64,000 nt of DNA from JAKPAM01 sp047601745 (lineage in GTDB: Bacteria; Pseudomonadota; Gammaproteobacteria; Burkholderiales; Burkholderiaceae_E), in contig JASGIS010000001.1 in assembly GCA_047601745.1 (NCBI GenBank), positions 1,550,001-1,614,000 on the forward strand. The letters run 5' to 3'. The translations under genes and the position numbers were made by a program. The notes under the pieces are model-generated. The model made no database searches, was not told the origin of the DNA, and worked only from the letters and a program-made list of their open reading frames with translations. The first letter of the stretch is position 1; every line of letters begins with the position of its first letter. Below are positions 51,072 to 58,433 of this stretch, piece by piece.

Positions 51072-51079
51072 GCATACAG
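51064..51079. promoter_or_regulatory. LexA (SOS) box over the intI start codon
   Basis: CTGTTCATGCATACAG fits the CTGT-N8-ACAG LexA consensus exactly, and the intI ATG (51071-51069) lies in its middle. LexA control of integron integrases is established for Vibrio and class 1 integrons. Confidence 0.8.
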
Positions 51080-51390
51080 TTTCATTTGGCCTCGGCACAA
51101 CATCAATTGGACTGTCGATATAGTGCGAACGGATAGTCTTCAGAGCCGTCGATTCGCAAACTCGCCGGATGGAGAGTTGCCGGTTTGCCGCGCGATGCCG
51201 TCCGCCCGGCTGCGGCGATTGCCGGGTAGCGAGCGGCAGGTTATCTTGCTGCGTTACATGGCGGGCGTATTTCGAATGCTCCGAAACAGGTGCTTGAATC
51301 TGAAGGGGAGTTCAGTGAGTGCAGTGATTTTCGGACGAGGCATGGCCAAGTTAGATGGCAGGCGTTAGTGGTTCTGGTCTTTCTAAATTA

Positions 51391-51397
51391 AGTTAGG
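51391..51397 (+). other. attI-side core site GTTAGGC (first cassette boundary)
   Basis: The only core site directly ahead of the first cassette gene; it fits G-TTRRRY and is where attI and cassette 1 would join. Two more core-like sequences (GTTAGAT at 51350, GTTAGTG at 51363) lie just upstream and could be part of attI or remnants of a lost cassette. The interval 51080-51390 has no convincing gene. A weak rightward promoter (TTGGAC at 51107, GGATAG at 51131) could be Pc. Confidence 0.55.
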
Positions 51398-51406
51398 CAA
51401 CTTCAT

Positions 51407-52003
51407 ATGGCTGTTCACAAGGGTCTCTTCACTTGGAAAAAAATGATAGACCTATGGCGGAAGCAACAGGTACCACCCGTTGAAATACTGCCCTACGATA
51501 TCAAGTCCGAAATGAGCTTCGCACCTTGGCGGACGAAGAAAGGACACTACGTTGGCGATTCCAATCCACAGCGCTCCACCGCCTACCACTTGGCAGTGCA
51601 TCTGCGAGAGGCTTCGGAGAATCTTCTCGCTACATACAAGATTTACGCCTTCTGCGTTGAGAACCAAGTGACCTATCCTCATCTTGACGCGCTTGCCGCC
51701 GGTTTCGAAAAGGAAGGTACCGATGCCCGCGGCTGGTGGAGCCAAAACTCACGGCGTGTATTGCCAGGGGTAGGCACCTACTATGGCTTAGAACAGGAGA
51801 AATTACGACAGTGGGAAGCGATGGTCGTTGCTGCGGCGAAAGAGTGGACGCTGATCGCCGAGCAGTGGGTTCTGATAAGGGTGCCCGATCTGATGTTGGA
51901 AGGATCGCCCGAAGAGGCTGAGTGGGTTGCACATGTAAAAGAGCTACGTCAGGACGCGGAACGACGGGAATATGAACGTCTCAAAAGGAAGTTTGATGCC
52001 TAA
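51407..52003 (+). CDS. cassette 1 protein, unknown function
   Basis: A 198-residue soluble protein whose TAA stop lies inside the attC1 R'' box. It is rich in Trp and charged residues; FTWKKMIDLWRKQQVPPVEILPYDIKSEMSFAPWRTKKGHYV begins it and a Lys/Arg/Glu-rich helix (VKELRQDAERREYERLKRKFDA) ends it. No membrane segment and no known motif. GC is clearly below the backbone. I do not recognise the family. Confidence 0.75.
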   Translation: MAVHKGLFTWKKMIDLWRKQQVPPVEILPYDIKSEMSFAPWRTKKGHYVGDSNPQRSTAYHLAVHLREASENLLATYKIYAFCVENQVTYPHLDALAAGFEKEGTDARGWWSQNSRRVLPGVGTYYGLEQEKLRQWEAMVVAAAKEWTLIAEQWVLIRVPDLMLEGSPEEAEWVAHVKELRQDAERREYERLKRKFDA

Positions 52004-52094
52004 CAGGTCGCTGCAACGGACAGTTGACCCGACCGCCCGCGCACTGCCGCACGCGGCCGTCCGCGTCAACTGCCGCTGAGCTTCGGAGTTAGGT
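51998..52094 (+). other. attC1 recombination site (97 bp)
   Basis: R'' GCCTAAC (51998-52004) and R' GTTAGGT (52088-52094). Inner arms GACAGTTGAC and GTCAACTGCCGC pair around a central stem-loop. It belongs to the long, shared attC type of this array. Confidence 0.88.
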
Positions 52095-52504
52095 TCTTCG
52101 CGTCCAGGTTGGCGAAGTTGGGGATGTTGGCGAGCGAAGGTGCGTGATCGAATCGGGTGATGCGTTTGACGGCGGAGTCTGCTCAAATGCCGTGTATGCG
52201 AGAACGTGATTGCCTTGCGAGGGATTCGATGCAGCATGCCGAGGTTGAAGTCGGCGTAGTGATGGTGTGCGCCGTGCGATGCAATCCTGAGTGTGCGAGC
52301 GACCGAGTCTTCGTTCAGCGCGCGATCGCCCTTCGCAGCATTCATACCGCTCGGGCTTCGAAGACGCAGCAGACGCCGAGCCGGTCGGCCTTCGTCGATG
52401 GGGCTAAACCTAACTGGTCGTTGCATCGGACACTTGACCCGTCCGTGCGCCCGCTGCCGCGGTCGCACGGCCGCGTCAAGTGCCGCTGAACTCTTACGTT
52501 AGGC
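52088..52504 (+). other. cassette 2: no convincing gene, near-duplicate of cassette 8
   Basis: About 320 nt between attC1 and the attC2 arms. It is roughly 90% identical to 56563-56977. The longest rightward frame begins MRLTAESAQMPCMRER (52160), but a 2-nt indel between the two copies breaks it later, so selection for that protein is unlikely. The leftward frame of 174 codons runs through attC1 and is likewise not conserved. It may carry a promoter, a small RNA or a short peptide. Confidence 0.6.
52408..52504 (+). other. attC2 recombination site (97 bp)
   Basis: R'' ACCTAAC (52408-52414) and R' GTTAGGC (52498-52504). Arms CACTTGACCC and GTCAAGTGCCGC pair. Long type, almost the same as attC8. 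Confidence 0.88.
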
Positions 52505-52601
52505 ATCACAGAGGCGACCCTCCGAGTTCGAGAAATCGAAAGCCTCTTGTAATGCGTCTGCCATAGTGCTACTGTGATTACATCCAGTATAGGAGATCGC
52601 A

Positions 52602-52841
52602 ATGGCTTCAAGAGTCACTAGCAAAGGCGTAGCGTCGAAGTCCTCGGCAGTTCTCTCAAACTCATCCTCAGGCAAGGCGTCGAAAACGGCGGCGGGTAGT
52701 TCATTGTCGCAGGTTGCCCCCCCAAAGGTCACCTCTGCGCGCGCCGCGAGCGCGGCGTCGGCAGTCCTTCGAAGCGGAAGGACCAGTGCCGCTTCAAAGT
52801 CGGCCGCCGGTTCCGCTCTCGCGCAGGCCAGGAAGAAATAG
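52602..52841 (+). CDS. small Ser/Ala/Lys-rich cassette protein with internal repeats
   Basis: 79 residues with AGGAG 7 nt before the ATG. Two or three repeats of the pattern SK-ASKSSAVLSN...GKASKTAAGS-LSQ (about 5-36 and 43-76). Similar short proteins with 'VTSK-AS...LAGSALSQ' repeats are frequent in gene cassettes of Vibrio and Xanthomonas integrons; their function is unknown. It is followed 11 nt later by a KTSC-domain gene in the same cassette. Confidence 0.72.
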   Translation: MASRVTSKGVASKSSAVLSNSSSGKASKTAAGSSLSQVAPPKVTSARAASAASAVLRSGRTSAASKSAAGSALAQARKK

Positions 52842-52852
52842 GCTCATCCGTT

Positions 52853-53056
52853 GTGGAAATGATTCAGGTCCACTCGTCGGCAATCGCGGCGGTTGGGTAC
52901 GACGCGGTTAGCCGCCGGATGAAGATCACCTTCGCTCAAGGCAACACCTCCTATGACTTCTGCGGTGTACCTCGGCGAGTCTTCGATGAGTTCCTGCGGG
53001 CGGCGTCAATGGGCGGTTACTACAACGACCATATCAAGGATCGCTACCAGTGCTGA
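52853..53056 (+). CDS. KTSC-domain protein
   Basis: 67 residues from GTG 52853 (ATG 52859 is the alternative). It is essentially one KTSC domain: VHSSAIAAVGYDAVSRRMKITFAQGNTSYDFCGVPRRVFDEFLRAASMGGYYNDHIKDRYQC. The domain is named from the C-terminus of some lysyl-tRNA synthetases and probably binds nucleic acid; its role as a stand-alone protein is unknown. Second gene of cassette 3. Confidence 0.85.
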   Translation: MEMIQVHSSAIAAVGYDAVSRRMKITFAQGNTSYDFCGVPRRVFDEFLRAASMGGYYNDHIKDRYQC

Positions 53057-53097
53057 TCGGCAGATCCAATTTCTGGGCCAACGACACATTCAGTGAT

Positions 53098-53195
53098 GCC
53101 TAACCTTGCGCTGCAGCGGACGACTTGACCCGTCAGCCTGTCTGCTGCCGCAGCCAGACCGCCGCGTCAAGCGCCGCTGAGCTTCGGCGTTAGAT
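53098..53195 (+). other. attC3 recombination site (98 bp)
   Basis: R'' GCCTAAC (53098-53104) and R' GTTAGAT (53189-53195). Arms GACTTGACCC and CGTCAAGCGCCGC. Long type. Confidence 0.87.
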
Positions 53196-53206
53196 TGGCT
53201 ATCCAT

Positions 53207-53905
53207 ATGACACCGCATGTCCTTCTTGAAAAGCTAAAGGCACTACTCCAATCGATACCTCCACTGGAGGGGCGTGGGCAGTACGGCAACGAGCAATACA
53301 GTTGGCTTGGCCAAGCCAACGCTCTAATGCACGAGTGGGATGAGATCAAAAGCATTCCCTTCAAGGTGGCAGTTAACGGTTTGCTCCAAAGCATTAATCG
53401 CCCGGGCAACTTTGGGACTGTGGTCGCATTCTTTCATGACGTGATCGCGCGCTTGGAGAACTCCCTTCCGCAGGATGCAGGTCAAGCATTTGGCCCCGGC
53501 GCTGCCTACGATTTTTTTAAGGCCCTTAATGGCCTCGTTTCAACCGCCAAGGTCCAACTTTGGGTAGTAGACCCCTATCTTGACGCTGAAGTATTCGACG
53601 GATACATGCAAGCGCTTCAGCCTGGGGTGTCAGCACGCCTCCTTACTGCTAAGTACTTAAACAACGTCAGAGTTGCGGCCGAGAAGTATCAAGCTCAGTT
53701 CGGCTTGGCCGTCGAGGTGCGCAGCAGCAACGACATCCATGATCGGGTCATATTCGTGGACAATGACCAATGCTGGGTTCTTGGCGCATCTATCAAGGAC
53801 GCGGCGCACAAGAAACCAACATATCTAGCTCCGGTATCTCCGGATGTTGCTGCAGAGAAGCGAAAGCTCTATGAGACGATTTGGGTGGCCGGTACGCCAA
53901 TCTGA
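53207..53905 (+). CDS. cassette 4: PLD-like (degenerate HKD) protein
   Basis: 232 residues from ATG 53207 (a TTG at 53195 is in frame). The N-terminal half is helical. The C-terminal half shows a phospholipase-D-like half: VQLWVVDPYLDAEVFDGYM, then IHDRVIFVDNDQCWVLGASIKDA with H-x-R-x4-D in place of H-x-K-x4-D. Only one such motif is seen, so an active enzyme would need dimerisation, or the site is degenerate. Relatives occur in defence islands and TIR-linked proteins. The stop lies within attC4. Confidence 0.62.
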   Translation: MTPHVLLEKLKALLQSIPPLEGRGQYGNEQYSWLGQANALMHEWDEIKSIPFKVAVNGLLQSINRPGNFGTVVAFFHDVIARLENSLPQDAGQAFGPGAAYDFFKALNGLVSTAKVQLWVVDPYLDAEVFDGYMQALQPGVSARLLTAKYLNNVRVAAEKYQAQFGLAVEVRSSNDIHDRVIFVDNDQCWVLGASIKDAAHKKPTYLAPVSPDVAAEKRKLYETIWVAGTPI

Positions 53906-53959
53906 CAATTCATTCAAGCCGACGCCGCTTCGCGGCGCGGCTTAATTCAGGCGTTAGAA
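53900..53959 (+). other. attC4 recombination site (60 bp)
   Basis: R'' ATCTGAC (53900-53906, degenerate) and R' GTTAGAA (53953-53959). Short type with arms AAGCCGACGCCGC and GCGGCGCGGCTT. Nearly identical to attC6 and attC13. Confidence 0.85.
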
Positions 53960-53976
53960 GGCATAAAGGAATAGAG

Positions 53977-54633
53977 TTGCAGCCACCGACACTGGTCTGC
54001 GTGTTGTGCGGCGTCCGTTCCGCGACCGCGGTAGATCATGTCCCACCTAAGGCCTTTTTTAAAGGGACAGTGAACGCTCAACTGCGAACAGTCCCTGCCT
54101 GCCTTGAGTGCAACAACGGCGCGTCGTCCGACGACGAAGACCTCAGGTTCTACCTCAGTGGAGCCATCGGAAAGGGCATGGAGACCACCAAGCGGCTCTG
54201 GGAGGACGGGGCCCTGAAGACCATTAGGAGAAAGACGAAACTCAGGACAGCTTTCTTTGAGTCCATAAACAAAGTACCCCCCGAAGCCAGGATGGTCGGC
54301 CCAGAAGTTGGGACTCCCTTCTTGATACCAGTTGCTCTCTACCAGAGCGTTTTCGAACGCACGGTCCGAGGTCTGTTCTTTTTCCACACGGCTCGCATGC
54401 TTGCACCGAGCACACCGGCAGAAGTCACAATGCTCAGTGGCAAGCCTCTCGATTTGCTTGAAGGTGAGGGTGGTGCAGCATTGCGGGTGGAGAACGTTGG
54501 AGATGGAGCGCTCCAGTACTACTATCTCATCCCAGATCCAGCGCGAGATTTGAGCGTTTGGGTATTCGGACTTCATGGCGCGCACTGGACCCTGGTCGAG
54601 TGCGGCAGTGTTCGTGGCGACGATGCCTTCTAA
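53977..54633 (+). CDS. cassette 5: HNH-type endonuclease-like protein
   Basis: 218 residues from TTG 53977, which has AAAGGA 6 nt upstream; no ATG fits. The N-terminal 50 residues hold the HNH signature: CVLCG (zinc Cys pair), DHVPPKAFF (catalytic DH), VPACLECNNGAS (second Cys pair and Asn). The C-terminal part is a separate mixed domain ending VFGLHGAHWTLVECGS. It probably nicks DNA; the partner is unknown. Such solitary HNH proteins are often linked to phage defence. Confidence 0.75.
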   Translation: MQPPTLVCVLCGVRSATAVDHVPPKAFFKGTVNAQLRTVPACLECNNGASSDDEDLRFYLSGAIGKGMETTKRLWEDGALKTIRRKTKLRTAFFESINKVPPEARMVGPEVGTPFLIPVALYQSVFERTVRGLFFFHTARMLAPSTPAEVTMLSGKPLDLLEGEGGAALRVENVGDGALQYYYLIPDPARDLSVWVFGLHGAHWTLVECGSVRGDDAF

Positions 54634-54724
54634 CTGGGCGCTGCAACTGACATTTGACTCAGTCGTCCGCGTGCTGCCGCACGCGGCCGTCTGCGTCAAA
54701 TGCAGTTGAGCTAAATCGTTAGAG
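54628..54724 (+). other. attC5 recombination site (97 bp)
   Basis: R'' TTCTAAC (54628-54634) and R' GTTAGAG (54718-54724). Arms GACATTTGACTC and GCGTCAAATGCAG. Long type with compensating changes in both arms. Confidence 0.86.
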
Positions 54725-54764
54725 CACACTGCAATTACTCGGCTGTCTTAATTGGGAGAATGAC

Positions 54765-55472
54765 ATGGCTAGATGCACCGCCCCCACATACGGACATCGC
54801 ACAGCGAGCGGACGCGCGAACTGTCCTGCTTGCGGCGGCAGCGGCGGCTATCGCAGTTTCGGCGGGTATTACCCTTCTTACTCATCGCCATCCCCCAGTT
54901 ATCCGGTAACAAGCAGAGGGGGCGGCGGAAGCAGCTCAAGCTCATCTCGTGGCAGTGTGCGGCCACGCTGGTCGCGGGCCGGATCGTCCGTGATGTATAC
55001 GCCTGCCGAGGTGAGATCACTCACGCCAGTACGGGAGAATGTCGAGAGGCGCTCATCGTTACCCGATCTCCGAGACGTTTTTCTTTGCCACGCATGGGAC
55101 GACCGAAAGGAATCAGCTAAAGAGCTACATGACCTGCTTGAGTCAAAAAGCGTAACCGTTTGGTTCAGTGAAAAGGATGTCTTGCTCGGTACCAGCCTCC
55201 TCCGTGAGATCGACAAGGGACTTGCAAAATCTCGTGTAGGTATTGTTTTGGTTACGCCATCTCTTCTGAAGCGGATTTCCGCAGAAGGAATCGCTGAGAA
55301 AGAGTTGTCAGCACTACTCGCACGAGACCTGTTGGTTCCGGTTATACACAACACCACATACGAGGCATTGCGTGACGTCAGCCCTTTGCTAGGATCGCGT
55401 AGTGGCCTCAGTACAGCCGAAGAGCCTATGACGGACATCGCGGACAAGATTGCCGAATTGGTTGCCGGGTAG
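54765..55472 (+). CDS. cassette 6: TIR-domain protein with N-terminal zinc-ribbon-like and Gly/Ser linker
   Basis: 235 residues, with GGGAG 6 nt before the ATG. The N-terminal zinc-binding-like module (C4, C20-P-A-C23 in GHRTASGRANCPACGG) leads into a Tyr/Gly/Ser-rich linker (about 28-75). A TIR domain covers about 103-215: DVFLCHAWDDRKESAKELHDLLE, VTVWFSEKDVLLGTSLLREIDKGLAKSRVGIVLVTPSLL. Glu136 in WFSEKD aligns with the NADase catalytic Glu of bacterial TIR domains. TIR proteins commonly deplete NAD+ or make signalling nucleotides during phage infection. No partner gene is in the same cassette. Confidence 0.85.
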   Translation: MARCTAPTYGHRTASGRANCPACGGSGGYRSFGGYYPSYSSPSPSYPVTSRGGGGSSSSSSRGSVRPRWSRAGSSVMYTPAEVRSLTPVRENVERRSSLPDLRDVFLCHAWDDRKESAKELHDLLESKSVTVWFSEKDVLLGTSLLREIDKGLAKSRVGIVLVTPSLLKRISAEGIAEKELSALLARDLLVPVIHNTTYEALRDVSPLLGSRSGLSTAEEPMTDIADKIAELVAG

Positions 55473-55486
55473 ATCAGCCAGGTGCG

Positions 55487-55546
55487 CTCTAACAATTCAT
55501 TCAAGCCGACGCCGCTTCGCGGCGCGGCTTAATTCAGGCGTTAGCT
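55487..55546 (+). other. attC6 recombination site (60 bp)
   Basis: R'' CTCTAAC (55487-55493) and R' GTTAGCT (55540-55546). Short type, almost the same as attC4. Confidence 0.87.
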
Positions 55547-55551
55547 GTCAA

Positions 55552-56478
55552 ATGCTACGAGATCACATTGAGCAGCATCTTCCTGGAAACTATCCGCGCC
55601 TCGCGCAGATCCGCGAGTACATCGAGGCGCTCTGCAAGCAGTTCGTCGACTCGGGGCGTGCAGACCCGAAGTTTCTGAAAGAGATCGGTTCCGGCTCGAA
55701 GCAGAAGTTCTGGGCTTGCGTGTCGGAAGCCATAGTTGCAGATCGTCTTTCTGGCTGCACATTCGGTTCGCGCGAGCGGCTCGGAGAGGGACCGGACTTC
55801 CTGGTACTTAACGGAGACCGGAAAATCTGGATTGAGGTCGTTTGCCCTCAACCCACTGGCCTTCCTGCTGATTGGTCGAATTCTCAACAGGACACGTGGG
55901 TTAGTCTCCCTCATGAGCAAATCTTGCTTCGCTGGACGAGTGCCATTCGAGCAAAGGCGGAGGCACTGCTTGGTTCCGAAGACGGAACGAAAGCTGGCTA
56001 CCTGAAGTCCGGTCTTGTCCACCGCGATGATGCCTACGTCATCGCGGTGAATGGATGCATGCTCCGCAGGGGCGACGGCGATTTGCCGAGCTTGTTCGGG
56101 ATTAGCCGTTTTCCGTTCGCCGCAGAGGCGGTGTTTCCGTTTGGCCCGGTCGAAGTCCGGCTGGACAGGAATTCATTCGAAGTGCTGGGTCAGGGGCATC
56201 AGGTTCGCCCAACAATTCAGAAGCCGAATCGCTCCAAGGTTCCTACGTATACCTTCTTGGACAAGAGATTCGCGCCTATCAGCGCCATTTGGGCTCTGGA
56301 CGCGAATGGCGGGGCAGTGATCGGGAATTGTGATCCAATGATCGTCGTTCACAATCCGCTCGCTACGAACCCGGTGCCGGTGGGATTCCTGCCTGCTGAA
56401 GCCGACTACGTCGCCGTGGAACGCGGCGATCACTTTGAGCTAAGTGCAATACGCGACGGAAGCGAAGTTGACAGCTAA
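55552..56478 (+). CDS. cassette 7: PD-(D/E)xK-like hypothetical protein
   Basis: 308 residues from ATG 55552. The segment RERLGEGPDFLVLNGDRKIWIEVVCPQPTG (about 84-113) has the GPDF...IE pattern of restriction-endonuclease-like folds, but the lysine expected after Glu is not present (E-V-V). A helical N-terminus and a C-terminal region (about 215-300) of unknown type surround it. It could be a nuclease or an inactive relative. The stop overlaps attC7. Confidence 0.6.
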   Translation: MLRDHIEQHLPGNYPRLAQIREYIEALCKQFVDSGRADPKFLKEIGSGSKQKFWACVSEAIVADRLSGCTFGSRERLGEGPDFLVLNGDRKIWIEVVCPQPTGLPADWSNSQQDTWVSLPHEQILLRWTSAIRAKAEALLGSEDGTKAGYLKSGLVHRDDAYVIAVNGCMLRRGDGDLPSLFGISRFPFAAEAVFPFGPVEVRLDRNSFEVLGQGHQVRPTIQKPNRSKVPTYTFLDKRFAPISAIWALDANGGAVIGNCDPMIVVHNPLATNPVPVGFLPAEADYVAVERGDHFELSAIRDGSEVDS

Positions 56479-56569
56479 CTTTACGTTGCAGCGGACGCTT
56501 GACCCAGCCGCCCGCGCGCTACCGCACGCGGCCGTCTGCCTCAAGCGCCGCTGAACTGAGACGTTAGGT
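56473..56569 (+). other. attC7 recombination site (97 bp)
   Basis: R'' AGCTAAC (56473-56479) and R' GTTAGGT (56563-56569). Arms GACGCTTGACCC and CTCAAGCGCCGC. Long type. Confidence 0.87.
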
Positions 56570-56977
56570 TCTTCGCGTCGAGGTTGGTGAAATCGGGGAT
56601 GTTGGCGAGCGACGGTGCGTGATCGAATCGGGTGATGCGTTTGACGGCGGAGTCTGCTCAAATGCCGTGTATGCGAGAACGTGGTTGCCCAGCGAGAGGT
56701 TCGATGCAGAATGCCGCGGTTGAAGTCGGCGAAGTGTTGGTGTGCGCCGTGCGATGCAATTCTGGGTGTGCAGGCGGCCGAGCCTTCGTTCGGCGCGATC
56801 GCCCTTCGCAGCATTCGCAGGGCTCGGGCTTCGAAGACGCAGCAGACGCCGGGCCGGTCGGCCTTCGTCGATGGGGCTAAACCTAACTGGTTGTTGCATC
56901 GGACACTTGACCCGTCCGCGCGCCCGCTGCCGCGGTCACACGGCCGCCTCAAGTGCCGCTGAACTAAGGCGTTAGCC
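56563..56977 (+). other. cassette 8: near-duplicate of gene-less cassette 2
   Basis: About 90% identical to 52088-52504 over its whole length, attC included, apart from point changes and a 2-nt indel in the second half. The frame starting MRLTAESAQMPCMRER (56635) is kept at first and then diverges. The two copies are separated by six other attC sites, so this is cassette duplication or repeated capture and not a tandem repeat. Confidence 0.6.
56881..56977 (+). other. attC8 recombination site (97 bp)
   Basis: R'' ACCTAAC (56881-56887) and R' GTTAGCC (56971-56977). Long type, a close copy of attC2. Confidence 0.87.
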
Positions 56978-57028
56978 GGCACATCAGCGCGACTCAAGAT
57001 CGAATGGCTCACTGCGGAGAATTTTGTC

Positions 57029-57331
57029 ATGCACTACCTACTGATTTACGAAACGGTTCAAGATTACGTTACTCAACGTACTGCATTTCGCGAACTGCAC
57101 TTGGCGCATGCTCAAGCTGCCGTTCAGCGCGGCGAGTTGGTTCTTGGTGGTGCGTCTGGCGATCCCGTGGACGGCGCAGTTATCGTTTTTTCAGCTACGT
57201 CTGCCGAAGTGCCTCAGGAATTTGCAAAAGCAGACCCTTACGTCATCAACGGCCTGGTAAAACATTGGTATGTAAAGCCGTGGCATACAGTTGTTGGGCA
57301 GCCAGCGGCAATCGCCACAAATGCCGGCTAA
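57029..57331 (+). CDS. cassette 9: YciI-like protein
   Basis: 100 residues. MHYLLIYETVQDYVTQRTAFRELHLAHAQAAVQRGELVLGGASGDPVDGAVIVF is a standard YCII (ferredoxin-like) domain with the conserved His and the GG-loop; FAKADPYVINGLVKHWYVKPWHTVVG completes it. YciI-type proteins include small dehalogenase- or hydrolase-like enzymes, but most have no known role. The stop overlaps attC9. Confidence 0.88.
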   Translation: MHYLLIYETVQDYVTQRTAFRELHLAHAQAAVQRGELVLGGASGDPVDGAVIVFSATSAEVPQEFAKADPYVINGLVKHWYVKPWHTVVGQPAAIATNAG

Positions 57332-57416
57332 CTATTCGTTCAAGCGGACGGCTGCGGGTCGGTTGCGGTAGAGTGTTGTTCACGGCGGCAGCCGCCGCTT
57401 AACTCAGGCGTTAAGC
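57326..57416 (+). other. attC9 recombination site (91 bp)
   Basis: R'' GGCTAAC (57326-57332) and R' GTTAAGC (57410-57416). It has a different inner sequence (AAGCGGACGGCTGC... GCAGCCGCCGCTT arms) from both main types. Confidence 0.85.
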
Positions 57417-57425
57417 TCTAAAATT

Positions 57426-58223
57426 ATGTTTCCATCGTCATTTCTACTTCTTCAGCAGGAGGGGCATCTGATCAGTTCGTGCCTTGCGACAGGATTAACC
57501 AAGTTACGGGCTGCGCATGTTCACAATAAAGGGGCATTCTATTCGGCGCTATTGAATCTGTCGGTCGGTGTCGAACGCCTTATGAAAGCCGCTATCATCA
57601 TCGATTGCATGGTAAAAAATGGCCTTATGGCTCCGACGAGGAAGCAACTGAAGTTCTATGGACACGATTTACTTCAGCTATATGAATCATGCGTTCAGAT
57701 ATCACTGGCAGAATCGAGAAAAATTCCTAGATTTGATGAAATGGAAATTATATCTCGAAGTATATTCAATCTTTTAAACGATTTTGCAAAAGTAACTCGA
57801 TATCACAATCTCGACGCGCTAAGTCTTTCGAATCCAGAAAAAGATCCGCTTCTGCAATGGAACAGAATTCTGCTTGAAATCTTGGAAACTGATGTTTCTG
57901 AGAAGGCCAAGGCCAAGATCATGAGAATTGGAATGGCGGTATCCGACGTAATATCGGATCGCACGGTTACCATCATGCAAGGCTTGGACAAACAGGCGCT
58001 CTCAACTGCACAGGCCTTGATTCTCCCAGGGCTTCATGACCCAGCTGCAAGGCATGCTGTGCTATACCTTGTCAAGGCTCTCTGCCCAGTTCGCGACCTA
58101 TTGTCTGACCTCAGCCACAAAGCCTACGGCTTAGGTACATCAGTCCCACCCTTCCCTCAGATGCACGAGTTTCTTGAGTGGTTATGGGATGATCGATCGT
58201 ACGTCTTGAGGAAAAAGAGATAG
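57426..58223 (+). CDS. cassette 10 protein, helical, unknown function
   Basis: 265 residues coded with the lowest GC of the window. Predominantly helical: GAFYSALLNLSVGVERLMKAAIIIDCMVKNG (about 35-65) followed by FYGHDLLQLYESC looks like the helical bundle of HEPN/MNT-type proteins, but the expected R-x4-6-H motif is not met (RDLLSDLSH has seven residues between). No membrane segment. I do not recognise the family. The 80 nt after the stop before attC10 hold nothing visible. Confidence 0.7.
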   Translation: MFPSSFLLLQQEGHLISSCLATGLTKLRAAHVHNKGAFYSALLNLSVGVERLMKAAIIIDCMVKNGLMAPTRKQLKFYGHDLLQLYESCVQISLAESRKIPRFDEMEIISRSIFNLLNDFAKVTRYHNLDALSLSNPEKDPLLQWNRILLEILETDVSEKAKAKIMRIGMAVSDVISDRTVTIMQGLDKQALSTAQALILPGLHDPAARHAVLYLVKALCPVRDLLSDLSHKAYGLGTSVPPFPQMHEFLEWLWDDRSYVLRKKR

Positions 58224-58302
58224 CCATAACGCATCCATTCTGGATGTCTACATGCAAACCTAACGTCTTTGACGCCAACGCTTGTCAGGCCCGCAAAGCC
58301 AA

Positions 58303-58399
58303 GCCTAACTGGTCGTTCCACCGGACGCTTGACTCGTCCGCCCATCCACTGCTGCGGCTGGCCAGCCGCGTCAAGCGCCGCTGAACTTGGACGTTAGCC
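58303..58399 (+). other. attC10 recombination site (97 bp)
   Basis: R'' GCCTAAC (58303-58309) and R' GTTAGCC (58393-58399). Arms GACGCTTGACTC and GCGTCAAGCGCCGC. Long type. Confidence 0.87.
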
Positions 58400-58433
58400 A
58401 TCATCAAACGAACTCAACACTCAAACAGACGTC

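Noticed and set aside
46413..51098. A minus-strand open frame of more than 1500 codons running through intI, DUF4256 and the flavin oxidoreductase genes
   Set aside because: Only its first 311 codons (intI) resemble a protein. The rest is the antisense of two well-recognised rightward genes and has the Arg/Ala-rich composition of GC-rich shadow frames.
51123..51368. An 81-codon frame between intI and cassette 1
   Set aside because: No ribosome binding site, no recognisable motif and a position in the attI region. It is more likely non-coding or a decayed remnant.
51944..52468. Leftward frames of 174 and 196 codons through cassettes 2 and 8
   Set aside because: They run through attC sites and have low-complexity Arg/His-rich content, and the two copies differ by an indel. 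Conservation looks like DNA-level duplication.
52499..52732. A leftward 77-codon frame in cassette 3
   Set aside because: It is antisense to the small Ser/Ala/Lys-rich gene, which has a good ribosome binding site and known-looking repeats.
57426..58223. HEPN assignment for the cassette 10 protein
   Set aside because: The helical pattern fits, but the only Arg-His pair has seven residues between, outside the R-x4-6-H rule.
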